Shown here: in pieces, positions 9,789-19,396 of the stretch
Layout: each line of letters opens with the position of its first letter
Numbering within the stretch: position 1 is the stretch's first letter
Assembly: GCF_001434395.1 (NCBI RefSeq)
Contig: NZ_AZFS01000059.1
Coordinates: 96,541 to 160,540, forward strand
Source of the DNA: Levilactobacillus hammesii DSM 16381
Lineage (GTDB): Bacteria; Bacillota; Bacilli; Lactobacillales; Lactobacillaceae
DNA: 64,000 bases
Direction: 5' to 3'
The notes under the pieces: generated by a model
Databases searched by the model: none
What the model was told of the DNA's origin: nothing
Seen by the model: the letters and a program-made list of their open reading frames with translations, nothing else
Program-made: the position numbers and the translations under genes

Positions 9789-9831
9789 GAGAAGCACCAC
9801 CTTTTTAGGTCAATGATACCGCCAAAATAGC

Positions 9832-12372
9832 TTAAAAATCAAAATCGTTTAAATCCGCAATGTCCATGGTAAATGGCGTTTCCGTCTTTTCACCATTGTT
9901 CATGTTCTCGATAACGAGATAATAATTCTGTTGCTTATCGTAATCGTGATCGGCTAAAACAATCTGAATGTTTTGCATACGATCCTTCACGGAAACCGAT
10001 CGACTATTGGCGTTAACCGTGGTTTGACCTGAAATTTGCTGATCACGTTCATTGATAAAGTACAGTTTGAATTCAGCCGGAATGACGGTCGAACTAATCG
10101 CCGCTGACTGACGGACAACCAACGGCACCGTCAACGACGTAATCTGCCGGTTCATGCTGAATAATTCCAGCTCAACGTCATGTGCCGCCGACCGGCTAGA
10201 GGTCGTTTTAACCTCTAATAGGGGCACCACCATTTCCTGAAGCGATGATCCGCCGTGAACATAATTAAATGAGCCAACCGCCTTAAAAACATTGGCGGTT
10301 TTGGGATAATACACATTGTCTTGATCATCATTTGCCAGAATGTCACCCAACTTCTGATGAGCAACGCCTGGTAAGTCAAATTGGCGAGGTGAGATGAAAT
10401 AACGTTGAGACTTCTCGTCGCCATCTTCTGCTGTAACCGCGATTTTGTCCGTTTCTTTGAGCTGATCATTACGATAAATGTAACCATGATCCGCCGTCAC
10501 GTAGATCTGAGCAATCCCCTGCGTTCGTAGACGTGTGATCAACTGCTGAATCTCGTCAATTGCCTCTTCGGTCGCCTTAAACACATCATCTTCCGTCTTC
10601 TTATTGTCACCAATCGCGTCCACTTGATTGTGATAAATGTAGACCACTTCTTGTCCCGTAAACTTCGCCCGAATTCCCTTCGCAGAGTCACCCTTCAAAT
10701 CATCTAAGGCATAGGCGGCACTCTTAGGATTATGATGTTGTAGGATTTCTTGACGATGCGCCAAACTATCGGCTAGTTGACCATCAACCGTCATTTTCTT
10801 ATTTTGAGTGTTTAAACTCAGCTTACGGTTAGGTAGTAGCAATGGCATCCCCAGATACGTTACCGAGGGTAATCCCGTAATCATGTAATCCATTTTTAGT
10901 CCGGTTACTTGATCCTCACGACTCAACCGTTTCTCCAGCTCTTTTGCCGCTTCAAATCGGAATGCGTCTGAAATAATCACGACCACACGATTCTTTTCTG
11001 GGGAAACATGGAATCTGTAAAAATTACGCTGCAATTTTTTCGGATCAACTTCGGCGTAATCTAAGCCTTGATTCCAAGCGTAAATGGAATTGTCCAGATA
11101 ATTATTTACATAAATCGACTCAATTAGCGCCTTCGTCTTGGCAAACTGTTCCGGCATCCCCGCCTGCTGATAATAGTACGTAAACTTGCGATAATCGGTA
11201 TCCATCTTGTACCCCGTCGTCACGTAGTCGTCAATCATCTCTTGCAGGCCTTCCTGGGGCTGTTGATGAGCATGACGAACAATGTACCAGGCCTTGCGCA
11301 TCATGCGGTAAAGCCGCGCAAAACGCGGCTTAATGCCAAAGTGAGTTTCTAAGCGTTGATGGGTTATCTCCACAATCGTCTGATTATTAAGGCGACCGTC
11401 CAAGTCCTCAAGCTGTAGCCGATCCTGAATCCACAGCAAAATACGCTGGTCAAATCGGGGAAATACATCTGACTTAGCCAAATCATCCATCTTGGTTTCT
11501 TTAAATAGTCGATCGCCATCCACATTGCGCCAGATTAAATCGGCAATGCTAGCAAAGTCATCTTCGTCCTGAGTCGTCGCACTATTTCGATGATTACTAA
11601 ACTGTTGTACCAAGGTACGGACGTTGGCGCCATGATTACTTAGGTCATATTGCGTTAGCGCTTTGGGTACCGCCTTGTCCATTTGCTGGTAGACAACGGT
11701 CAAATACATCCCCGTCATTAAATCCACCAATTGCGGCTGCTGGCTAACGTAACCAAATCGGTCGGCAATCTCGGACCAAAAAGCCCCTAAGACACCAAAC
11801 TTCTCAAACTCTTCCAGTACTGGATTGTCTTGAATGCCCTTGGTTAAGAGCTCTTGCAACACATCAAAAAAGTCTACGATCGGTTGATCCAGGTGGACCA
11901 GAACGGCCATAATTGCCAACTCTGGTTTCTTCTGGTAACTGGCCACATCGTAGCGGGCAAAGCTCTTGCGTCGACGCTCGTTACCAAAAAACGTCGTATA
12001 TTGTTTGATGAAGGGCTTCAGCTCATCCGGTAGTCCTAATTCCTTACGTAGGATCTCCTTAGAGTCCGCAGAAAATGTTCCAGAATACCATAAAATACTG
12101 CGAAGATGATCTTCATCTAATGCCGGCTCAGGGGCCGGTGAGTAGATTAATGCTTTTCTTTGACGTGATAATGCCAATAAGTGCTGTTTAGTGGCTACCT
12201 GATGTCCTGGCGCCATCACCACAACTTCGGCAATACCCGTCAAAGCGTCTTTGATAGCCGAGATACTATCAGCAAAGTCACCATTATCGTCGTACCAAAA
12301 AATAAATTGGTTTTCTGCGGTAAATCGCTTTTTAAGTGTCGTAATGATTTGATTGATATCCACGTCTGCCAT
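9832..12372 (-). CDS. pglZ: BREX type-1 protein PglZ
   Basis: An 846-residue BREX component with an alkaline phosphatase/nuclease-like PglZ domain. Metal-binding motifs of that superfamily are visible: VVIISDAFRFEAAKEL (about residue 465) and TADHGYIYRND (about 630). PglZ is one of the two genes found in all BREX types and is needed for phage exclusion together with PglX. The ATG follows GGGAG at a normal distance. It reads in the same direction as brxA-pglX but is separated from pglX by an oppositely oriented recombinase and cassette, so it probably needs its own promoter; I could not find a convincing one in the 85-base gap. Confidence 0.93.
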   Translation of the reverse strand: MADVDINQIITTLKKRFTAENQFIFWYDDNGDFADSISAIKDALTGIAEVVVMAPGHQVATKQHLLALSRQRKALIYSPAPEPALDEDHLRSILWYSGTFSADSKEILRKELGLPDELKPFIKQYTTFFGNERRRKSFARYDVASYQKKPELAIMAVLVHLDQPIVDFFDVLQELLTKGIQDNPVLEEFEKFGVLGAFWSEIADRFGYVSQQPQLVDLMTGMYLTVVYQQMDKAVPKALTQYDLSNHGANVRTLVQQFSNHRNSATTQDEDDFASIADLIWRNVDGDRLFKETKMDDLAKSDVFPRFDQRILLWIQDRLQLEDLDGRLNNQTIVEITHQRLETHFGIKPRFARLYRMMRKAWYIVRHAHQQPQEGLQEMIDDYVTTGYKMDTDYRKFTYYYQQAGMPEQFAKTKALIESIYVNNYLDNSIYAWNQGLDYAEVDPKKLQRNFYRFHVSPEKNRVVVIISDAFRFEAAKELEKRLSREDQVTGLKMDYMITGLPSVTYLGMPLLLPNRKLSLNTQNKKMTVDGQLADSLAHRQEILQHHNPKSAAYALDDLKGDSAKGIRAKFTGQEVVYIYHNQVDAIGDNKKTEDDVFKATEEAIDEIQQLITRLRTQGIAQIYVTADHGYIYRNDQLKETDKIAVTAEDGDEKSQRYFISPRQFDLPGVAHQKLGDILANDDQDNVYYPKTANVFKAVGSFNYVHGGSSLQEMVVPLLEVKTTSSRSAAHDVELELFSMNRQITSLTVPLVVRQSAAISSTVIPAEFKLYFINERDQQISGQTTVNANSRSVSVKDRMQNIQIVLADHDYDKQQNYYLVIENMNNGEKTETPFTMDIADLNDFDF

Positions 12373-12457
12373 GGCTTCTGCTCCCTTTATAATCCGTTTT
12401 AAAGTCTAAGTTAATCATAACGTAAACGGCTGACGTCTGCAGGATAATTTGTGAAAT

Positions 12458-12594
12458 TTATTGTTCACTCCAAACTATCATGATGGCGTGATTCAGCATT
12501 TGATTACCGACATCAGCGAGGATGATTTCAACGTGGCCGTGGGTGGTCAGGTTGAGATTATTGGGTGGCTGTATCAGTACTATAATACGGAGCC
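12458..12594 (+). repeat. Inverted homology block a, cassette copy
   Basis: 137 bp that recur inverted at 18646-18782 with four mismatches; the first 59 bp are identical. The left edge is abrupt (starting TTATTGTTCACTCC) and is where the cassette loses similarity to the 5' part of pglX. It encodes the segment FTPNYHDGV...YQYYN in both. Confidence 0.9.
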
Positions 12595-13763
12595 ACATGA
12601 CCAAGTCGTTAATATTACGGGTGGACCGGTTAAGAAAAATGATATCCCGGCCGCAACGCAATTGTTCACGACTGACTGGGTCGTGAAGTACATGGTGGAT
12701 AACTCATTAGGAAAGTATTGGCTAGAACGCCATCCTGAAAGCAGTCTCCAAGAAAAGTTAGCGTTCTTGTTACCGGCCGATATTGAGATTGTTACTGATA
12801 ATGAATCAGTTGAAGATCTAAAAATCATTGATAATGCCATGGGATCAGGACATATCTTGGTTTATGCGTTTGACGTTTTGATGCAGATTTATCAAGAACA
12901 AGGCTATGCTATCCGAGACGCTGCTACGCTCATCATCAAAAATAATTTATTTGGACTGGAGATTGATAAGCGTGCTTATCAATTGTCCTACTTTGCTTTG
13001 ATGATGAAGGCCCGTCAGTTCAATCGACGCGCACTTCGTAATGGTGATTTAGCGCCAAACGTCTTTGTTTTTGAAGATACCGATGATGTGTCAGAAGAGT
13101 TCTTGGCAAAAATTTCAGAGAGCGACCAAGCTGACTTGACTGAAATTATCGATAAGTTTAGGAACGCTCGTGAACTAGGGTCAATCATACATTTCGATAC
13201 ACAGAAAACATATGACTTTGATAGCCTACAAGCAGCGGTAGAAGCTGTGACCACTGATGGGTTAGACATCTTTGGCATACAAGAAACTAAAGAAAAAGTT
13301 TTGCGTGTTTTAAGCATCGCTAAGATCCTAACCGATCGTTACGATGTTGTTGTGACGAACCCGCCATATATGAATAAAATGGACGCCGCATTGAAGAAAT
13401 ACGTGAAAAAGTATTATGCAGATTATTCCGGTGATTTATTCTCCGTTTTCATTTTTAACAATAGTAATCTTGTCAAAAAAGGTGGCTACTCAGCGTTTAT
13501 GACGCCATTTGTATGGATGTTCATTAAAACCTATGAGAAGTTACGAAAATATTTAATTGAAACTAAAAAAATAGATAGTCTTATTCAGATGGAATACTCG
13601 GCGTTTGAAGAAGCCACCGTGCCGATTAACACATTTGTTATGAAGAATGTGACAAATGAATCACTGGGCACCTATGTGAAGCTTTCAGCGTTCAAAGGCG
13701 GCATGAATGTCCAAAGGGACAAGGTTCTTGAAGCGATTGCCAATCCCAATGTTAGTTACCTTT

Positions 13764-13835
13764 ATCGAACTAACCAAAGCGAACTTTGCTAAGATTCCGG
13801 GGATGCCGATTGCTTATTGGGCTAGTGAAAACTTG
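13764..13835 (+). repeat. Inverted homology block b, cassette copy
   Basis: 72 bp recurring inverted at 17355-17425 (71 bp there). The last 36 bp are identical and encode GMPIAYWASENL. It separates the methyltransferase core from the specificity region and contains the one-base frameshift. Confidence 0.85.
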
Positions 13836-14450
13836 ATTCATGATTTTGAAGTTGGCACACGAATGGATGAGCTAGTCGATGCACGTCAAGGATTGGCGAC
13901 AGCCGATAATAAACGCTTCTTGAGATTGTGGTATGAGGTTAGCAATACAAATATTAGTTTTCATTCGACTTCTATTGCCGACTCGATAAAATCACAGAAG
14001 AAGTGGTTCCCATGTAATAAGGGTGGAGCCTATCGAAAATGGTTTGGAAATTATGACTATGTTGTAAACTGGGGAAATGACGGCCAAGCTATTCGAGGCT
14101 TCACTGACTCAAACGGTAAAGTTCGTTCCCGCCCACAGAATACTAATTATTACTTTCGTGAAGCGATAACTTGGTCCGACATTACAAGTGGTAATTTTAG
14201 CATGCGCTATCGATCGTCTGGAAGCATTCATAACAATGTTGGAATGTCGGCTTTTTCGGACTCACATATCGATCTTTTGATGATTTTAGGTCTAATGAAT
14301 TCTCCAGTTGGAAACTACATTTTAAAGTTATTAAATCCAACGATCCACTTAGAAATAGGAAATTTCAATGCTTTTCCAGTAATTTTAGACGTCGTTCAAG
14401 ATTACAATGTGCAACATGATATACGATCATTAGTTGAAATAGCACAAATT

Positions 14451-14521
14451 GATTGGGATTCCTTCGAAGCAGCTTGGGGCTTCACCCATCACCCACTCTT
14501 ATCTCACATCGCTGACGATAA
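14451..14521 (+). repeat. Inverted homology block c, cassette copy
   Basis: 71 bp recurring inverted at 16672-16742, about 60 matches; the last 19 bp (CTCACATCGCTGACGATAA) are identical and similarity stops abruptly right after them. Weaker than blocks a and b. Confidence 0.7.
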
Positions 14522-14573
14522 CCTATCACACTGTCGTTCTCCCGTTGGCTAATACGCCTATCTGTGACAAAAT

Positions 14574-14581
14574 TGTGCCAA
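14574..14581 (+). promoter_or_regulatory. Putative recombinase arm-type site (inverted)
   Basis: TGTGCCAA, the reverse complement of the two TTGGCACA copies just after the recombinase gene. Such short repeats beside an integrase with an N-terminal arm-binding domain may be its arm sites; this is inference. Confidence 0.4.
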
Positions 14582-14605
14582 TAGACAGTAACGGAGGGAA
14601 AAACT

Positions 14606-15694
14606 ATGGTAAGTTATCGTAAACGTGGCAACGCCTGGCAATATGAGATTTCCTACAAGGACCAAAATGGCAAGTACAAGAAGCTTCGTAAATCAGGCTT
14701 TCTACTCAAATCTGAAGCAATTTTAGCTGCTAGCAAGGTCCAAACAGAACACCCTAATCTGACAACCGTCAAGTCCGGCAGCGAGTCTTTAGTTTCTTAT
14801 TACAAGCGCTGGATTCAAGTTTACAAGCAAAATGCCGTTACACCCATCACCTATAACAAGTATCAAAACACTGCTAAACATGCGATTGAACTCTTTGGCG
14901 ACCTCAAATTGAAGGACTTAACCAAGCTAATTTATCAGGAACGGCTAAATGAATTTGCAAAGACTCATGCTAGACGAACCGTCTCCTGCTTCCACAAACA
15001 GCTGCGCGCCTGTATTTTAGAGGCTCTAGACGAAAAAATAATCACAACTGATCCCACTAGAAAGGCTGTCATTACCGGCCAAGAGCGCCCTAAAATGGCC
15101 AAAACGCTCAACTACGCTGATTGGACAAAATTACTTCGCTATCTCAACACCTCACAAATCGGTGAAATGATTATTTACCTCGCAGCCGTCACCGGCATGC
15201 GCTACGGCGAGATCGTGGGCTTAACTTCTAACGATATTGACTTGGAAAACAAGCTAATTAATGTGAACAAAGCTTGGGATTACAAGTATAAGACTGGTTT
15301 TATGAAGACTAAGACCCGCTCCTCGGTTCGTGAAATTGCTATCGATTCCGAAACTAGCCGCAAGCTTGATAAGTTTTTGGAATGTCACGCTTCAGAACCC
15401 AATCGCCCCATATTTATGAACGCAGCCGGTCACATCTTAGTCAGCGCCGAAATCAATAAAGTCTTAACCGAGAAGTTGGCAGAACTTAAGATTCCGCGGA
15501 TTACCTTCCACGGTCTCCGACACACACATGCCTCAATCTTACTCTACAAAGGGGTTAGCGTCCTTTCAGTTTCACGACGATTAGGTCATAGCAACATCAC
15601 CACGACGCAATCAACCTACTTACACATCATCAAAGAACTCGAATCTCAAGACCAAGATAAGATCATTGCCATCTTGAATAATATCTCAAAATAG
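14606..15694 (+). CDS. Tyrosine recombinase beside pglX
   Basis: A 362-residue phage/Tn916-like integrase. An N-terminal arm-type DNA-binding domain (about 1-55, rich in aromatic and basic residues), a SAM-like core-binding domain (about 60-150) and a catalytic domain with the full set: Arg199 (TGMRYGE), a Lys near 235, His302 and Arg305 (HGLRH), His328 (LGH) and Tyr338 (STYLHI). GGAGGG precedes the ATG. It lies between the silent cassette and pglX, inside the region bounded by inverted homology blocks, so a DNA-inversion role is the natural reading; similar recombinase-pglX pairs are known from lactobacillus BREX loci. No excisionase or phage genes are nearby. Confidence 0.92.
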   Translation: MVSYRKRGNAWQYEISYKDQNGKYKKLRKSGFLLKSEAILAASKVQTEHPNLTTVKSGSESLVSYYKRWIQVYKQNAVTPITYNKYQNTAKHAIELFGDLKLKDLTKLIYQERLNEFAKTHARRTVSCFHKQLRACILEALDEKIITTDPTRKAVITGQERPKMAKTLNYADWTKLLRYLNTSQIGEMIIYLAAVTGMRYGEIVGLTSNDIDLENKLINVNKAWDYKYKTGFMKTKTRSSVREIAIDSETSRKLDKFLECHASEPNRPIFMNAAGHILVSAEINKVLTEKLAELKIPRITFHGLRHTHASILLYKGVSVLSVSRRLGHSNITTTQSTYLHIIKELESQDQDKIIAILNNISK

Positions 15695-15714
15695 TTGGCA
15701 CATAACTTGGCACA
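15695..15714 (+). repeat. Tandem TTGGCACA repeats after the recombinase
   Basis: Two direct copies of TTGGCACA (15695-15702, 15707-15714), 12 bases apart, start right after the recombinase stop. Together with the inverted copy at 14574-14581 they bracket the gene and may be arm-type binding sites. Confidence 0.5.
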
Positions 15715-15756
15715 AAGGGGGCTTCTCATCAATCTGAGAGGTCCCCTTTGTCTTAT
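15712..15756 (+). terminator. Terminator of the recombinase gene
   Basis: ACAAAGGGG (15712-15720) pairs with CCCCTTTGT (15743-15751), the stem extending inward through CTTCTC/GAGAGG, followed by CTTATTT. It overlaps the end of the convergent pglX gene. Confidence 0.75.
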
Positions 15757-18700
15757 TTCAGCTTGGATAGAATGGTATTGCCATCTTGAAGTTTGTCGTA
15801 ATTCACGACGACACCATCGTCCAAATCTAGTTCAATTTTTTGGTTCGCAATATGCTGAATCAATGGATCATACTTAATGATTTCAGACAATTGCTGGTTT
15901 AAGTGTTTGAGGGTCTTTTCATAACGTTTCTTTTGACTAGTTACTGTCTCATCGTTAGCCAACTGAGTTAACTGGTCTATCCGCAATTCATATTTGCCTT
16001 GCAGTGGATGCAGATAATTCGTTCGAATCATGGCTAACTCATCTGAATCGTAACGGTGGAGATACATCAAAGCCTTGAAACCATTGGCCTTGCCACTATT
16101 AAACTCCCAATAAATAGGACGTTTTTGATAGATCTTCTTGTGATCCTTGAAGAAGTCCTCGACAAAGTAACGTCGAATGGCCGCCTCATCGGTATCAGCC
16201 TTTTTGCCAACGACTCCAGCAATATAAGCGATATTTTCGGCAACTGTTTCTGCGCCAAAAGTGGCCGTCAGAAAGACTTTCAGCCGGTTAATGATATCGC
16301 GTGAATCGCCAAAGTAGTCAGCATCATTTAGCATCAACAGGTTGTCCTCATTTGGCACAAAAGTTTGATACTTGCTTTGATCCCATTCTCCACCAGCAAA
16401 AGCTAATCCTTCAATGTCCAATGAATAACGGCCAAAGACAACCCCAACAAAGTATGATAGGAACGATTTAATGTCCCGAACTTCATCAGCTAACCTAACA
16501 GAAACGTCCTTATCAGCCACTTCCGGCGTTAATTCATCATTCAGGCCATACAAATCAATGAAGATTCGGTTCAACTCTTCTTCATTTGATTTAAGCTGAT
16601 CAAATCGATCCTTAGCCTCAAGTTGCCATAAACCAAACGCATTTTTTAGCTTACCATTAACTTCATTTCGCTTATCGTCAGCGATGTGAGCTAGGAGTGG
16701 ATGGTGGGTGAAGTCCCAGGAGGTTTCGAAGGAGTTCCAATCCATAGCTGATTGATGCATATTATCTTTAGTTAATGTAGCTATGGATGTATTACTCGAT
16801 TTAATTACAGGTAGGATTGCTACCTGACCGGCTTCGTAATTTAATGTTGGAGAAATAAATGACATAATCTGCGTTGCAACTTTAGAATTCAAAAAGGCTA
16901 ATAAAAATATTCTAGATTCTTCACTTTCACTGTAAATACTTGTGCCAGCGACATCAAATATAAATCCCTTTGGAAAGTATCGGAATGCTGCTTGACCACT
17001 TGAGATTTTTGACCAACTAATACTGGGTTCAAAATACTTGGAAATACTTTTAATTGTTCTAGTAAATGATTTATAAAGCGAAGCTGCATAGCCCTTCAAC
17101 TCTGCACCATCGTTTTCATAATTAATTACGTAATCCTGGTTACCATACCACCTTCTAAACGCTCCACCTTTATTATAGGGGAACCACTTCTTATTACTAT
17201 GACTGGCATCAACCGAACTACTAAACCCTAATCCTATTAAGGAATACTCAATTTCATGCCAGTGTCGTAAAAAGCGATTGTTATTCGAAGTAGCTAATCC
17301 CTGTCTAGTTTCAGAAATGTTGGAAAGTGAAGTTCCTCTAGTAAATGCACTAAGCAAGTTTTCACTAGCCCAATAAGCAATCGGCATCCCTGGAATTTTC
17401 GCAAAGTTCGCTTGGTTAGTTCGATTAAACCGATTACCTGCAATTGGTAAATTATGTGGTATCCGACCAGAAGCATCTGCTGTTTTGATTTGATGATACG
17501 TTCCTACAAATCCTACCAGTTGACAGTTCCTGACAATTGTTACCGCCGTGCCGAAGGCAATTCCCATAACGTTATTTTCCATATGCATCAAGTTCGAAAT
17601 AGTGTATTTTTTTAGAAGGTTGATGCGCATCTTTTCAAAGCTTGAGAGAAACATCCAAGATTGCATCGTAACCATTGCATTGTATCCACCAGGAAGTAAT
17701 GCTTTATTCCAGCGCTCAATGAACATTGCGAACAGATCTGACTTAGCATTGGGATAATTTTTCTTTGCAAACTTTGTGAGGTTCTCTCCCATTCTAGATG
17801 ATCCCATATAGGGCGGATTGGTGATGATAACTTGATACTTCTGACTAAGCAATTCCGCAGAATCTAATATTACTTTTACTTTATCCAATAACGGTATTAA
17901 TTCAAAAGATAACTGATTTTGATTTAGTGCGCTTAATTCCTTGTGTAATTGTGTTAACGTCAGGCCATCTTCAGAAATGAGTGAACCTAGTTCATTTCCG
18001 TATGTGAAGTCTTCAAGAAGCTTGTGTAAAAGCTCGTGACTAGTGTCGGATAACTGGACTAATAGAATATCGAAGTCTTCTAGTCTTAAATCATCTGTTC
18101 CGGGAATGTCGTAAACGTTCATGTGATTAATCTGAGTTAAGGTGCGCCGATTGTACTGTCGTGCCTTCATCATGACCGCAAAGTACGATAGCTGAAAAGC
18201 TCGTGTATCAATATCAAGTCCATTTAAATTGTACTTTACAATATTTTCTGCAGCATCCCTACGAGAATAGCCTTCAGAAGTATATATTTGCATAAAAACG
18301 TCAAATGCGTATACCAGAATGTGACCAGAACCCATTGAGGGATCGATCATTTTTAAACTGGTGACTTCTAAAGTTTTCAGAGTATCATCATGAGAATCGA
18401 GATTATCTTGAACACTTTGCGGTTGTTTAGCGTCAGTCATGTAATATTGCCAATTGAATTCGTTGGCAATATCCATCTCACTTTGAGAATTATCCACAGC
18501 CAGTCGATGTTTGATCCAATACTTTCCCAAGGAGTTTTGCACCATGTACTTAACGATCCAGTCCGGTGTAAATATTTGAGTAGCAGAGGCAATCTCCGTA
18601 TCTCTGAATTTATGGGACTTGGGCATGCCAATGACCGTGTCCTTAGGTTCCGTATTATAGTACTGATACAGCCACCCAATAATCTCCACCTGACCACCTA

Positions 18701-19364
18701 CGGCCACGTTGAAATCATCCTCACTGATGTCGGTAATCAAATGCTGAATCACGCCATCATGATAGTTTGGAGTGAACAATAATTCTGCATAATCATTCGT
18801 TGTTTCGAATAAATACGGCAGATTCTTGTGCAACGCGTTTGCCTGTTTAATGAATAACATCTGATACTCGGCATCCGTATCACTAGGCTGTTCTGTGTCC
18901 AATGCACGATCGATCAGCGCCTGCTCAGCAGATGTGAACCCACCTAAATATTCTTCAACATCCCCCGTATTCAGCATAATATCCGGGACGTTACGGTTCT
19001 CGGTACTAGACAATACCCGTATCTGACTTGGCAGATAGTCGTTCACTTCCATAAAACGAATCGCAATGATTCGGTTAAACCAAGTGTAGGCCACCTCTTC
19101 TACCAGATCATTAAACGCCGTCGCAAAATCATTTTTGCGCGCTCGTTGCTGCAATTCGGCAACTAATTTTTGCCGTTTGATGATGTCATGACCCGTGATC
19201 CCGTTCTGATCATCCACGTAGTATTCAATTTCCGACGTCGAGATTGGCAGCTTTTTGCTCACACCCTCTGACGTAATTCCCAGCATTGCTGCTTTTAGTT
19301 GGATGCCTTTGATGAGTGAACGACGCGCATCAATCGCAAATCTTTTAATTGCTGTTTTATCCAT
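15753..19364 (-). CDS. pglX: BREX-1 adenine-specific DNA methyltransferase PglX
   Basis: A complete 1203-residue PglX. The N-terminal helical region is followed by SAM-binding motif I (DPSMGSGHIL, residues 341-350), catalytic motif IV NPPY (516-519), the conserved IPGMPIAYWASENL (about 655-668), a variable specificity region (about 670-875) and a C-terminal helical part. It methylates a non-palindromic adenine site to mark self DNA, and is also needed for exclusion. It follows brxC by about 30 bases in the same operon. Residues about 195-240, 646-670 and 874-897 correspond to the three blocks repeated in the silent cassette, so both the catalytic core and the specificity region could be exchanged by inversion. 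Confidence 0.95.
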   Translation of the reverse strand: MDKTAIKRFAIDARRSLIKGIQLKAAMLGITSEGVSKKLPISTSEIEYYVDDQNGITGHDIIKRQKLVAELQQRARKNDFATAFNDLVEEVAYTWFNRIIAIRFMEVNDYLPSQIRVLSSTENRNVPDIMLNTGDVEEYLGGFTSAEQALIDRALDTEQPSDTDAEYQMLFIKQANALHKNLPYLFETTNDYAELLFTPNYHDGVIQHLITDISEDDFNVAVGGQVEIIGWLYQYYNTEPKDTVIGMPKSHKFRDTEIASATQIFTPDWIVKYMVQNSLGKYWIKHRLAVDNSQSEMDIANEFNWQYYMTDAKQPQSVQDNLDSHDDTLKTLEVTSLKMIDPSMGSGHILVYAFDVFMQIYTSEGYSRRDAAENIVKYNLNGLDIDTRAFQLSYFAVMMKARQYNRRTLTQINHMNVYDIPGTDDLRLEDFDILLVQLSDTSHELLHKLLEDFTYGNELGSLISEDGLTLTQLHKELSALNQNQLSFELIPLLDKVKVILDSAELLSQKYQVIITNPPYMGSSRMGENLTKFAKKNYPNAKSDLFAMFIERWNKALLPGGYNAMVTMQSWMFLSSFEKMRINLLKKYTISNLMHMENNVMGIAFGTAVTIVRNCQLVGFVGTYHQIKTADASGRIPHNLPIAGNRFNRTNQANFAKIPGMPIAYWASENLLSAFTRGTSLSNISETRQGLATSNNNRFLRHWHEIEYSLIGLGFSSSVDASHSNKKWFPYNKGGAFRRWYGNQDYVINYENDGAELKGYAASLYKSFTRTIKSISKYFEPSISWSKISSGQAAFRYFPKGFIFDVAGTSIYSESEESRIFLLAFLNSKVATQIMSFISPTLNYEAGQVAILPVIKSSNTSIATLTKDNMHQSAMDWNSFETSWDFTHHPLLAHIADDKRNEVNGKLKNAFGLWQLEAKDRFDQLKSNEEELNRIFIDLYGLNDELTPEVADKDVSVRLADEVRDIKSFLSYFVGVVFGRYSLDIEGLAFAGGEWDQSKYQTFVPNEDNLLMLNDADYFGDSRDIINRLKVFLTATFGAETVAENIAYIAGVVGKKADTDEAAIRRYFVEDFFKDHKKIYQKRPIYWEFNSGKANGFKALMYLHRYDSDELAMIRTNYLHPLQGKYELRIDQLTQLANDETVTSQKKRYEKTLKHLNQQLSEIIKYDPLIQHIANQKIELDLDDGVVVNYDKLQDGNTILSKLK
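16672..16742 (-). repeat. Inverted homology block c, pglX copy
   Basis: Partner of 14451-14521. Marks the 3' limit of pglX sequence that has a counterpart in the cassette. Confidence 0.7.
17355..17425 (-). repeat. Inverted homology block b, pglX copy
   Basis: Partner of 13764-13835. Here the sequence reads CCAAGCG, keeping the frame, where the cassette has one extra A. Confidence 0.85.
18646..18782 (-). repeat. Inverted homology block a, pglX copy
   Basis: Partner of 12458-12594, four mismatches in 137 bp. Inversion between the two copies would flip about 6.3 kb including the cassette, the recombinase and the 3' part of pglX. Confidence 0.9.
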
Positions 19365-19396
19365 AGACTATTCCTTCACTCCATATCAGATCTTGA

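Larger units (their letters stand above)
12458..14552 (+). pseudogene. pglX: Silent, 5'-truncated pglX cassette
   Basis: A headless second copy of the middle of PglX, opposite in strand to the complete gene. It lacks the first 195 codons and everything after block c. The first part (12461-13792) carries methyltransferase motif I (NAMGSGHILVYAFD) and motif IV (VTNPPYM); a one-base insertion at 13776-13778 (CCAAAGCG for CCAAGCG in the full gene) shifts the frame so that the rest, the specificity region (IPGMPIAYWASENL... to HHPLLSHIADD), continues in another frame to 14552. It has no start codon context or promoter. Three blocks shared with pglX in inverted orientation flank its two variable segments, which fits a reservoir for recombination rather than an expressed gene. 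Confidence 0.85.

Noticed and set aside
12461-13792. The first half of the silent cassette as a functional short methyltransferase gene
   Set aside because: No ATG or ribosome site of its own, truncated N-terminus, and a frameshift before the specificity region.
14451-14521. Block c as a firm recombination site
   Set aside because: Kept only as likely: identity is about 85 percent and could be plain coding similarity, although the abrupt end after 19 identical bases is suggestive.
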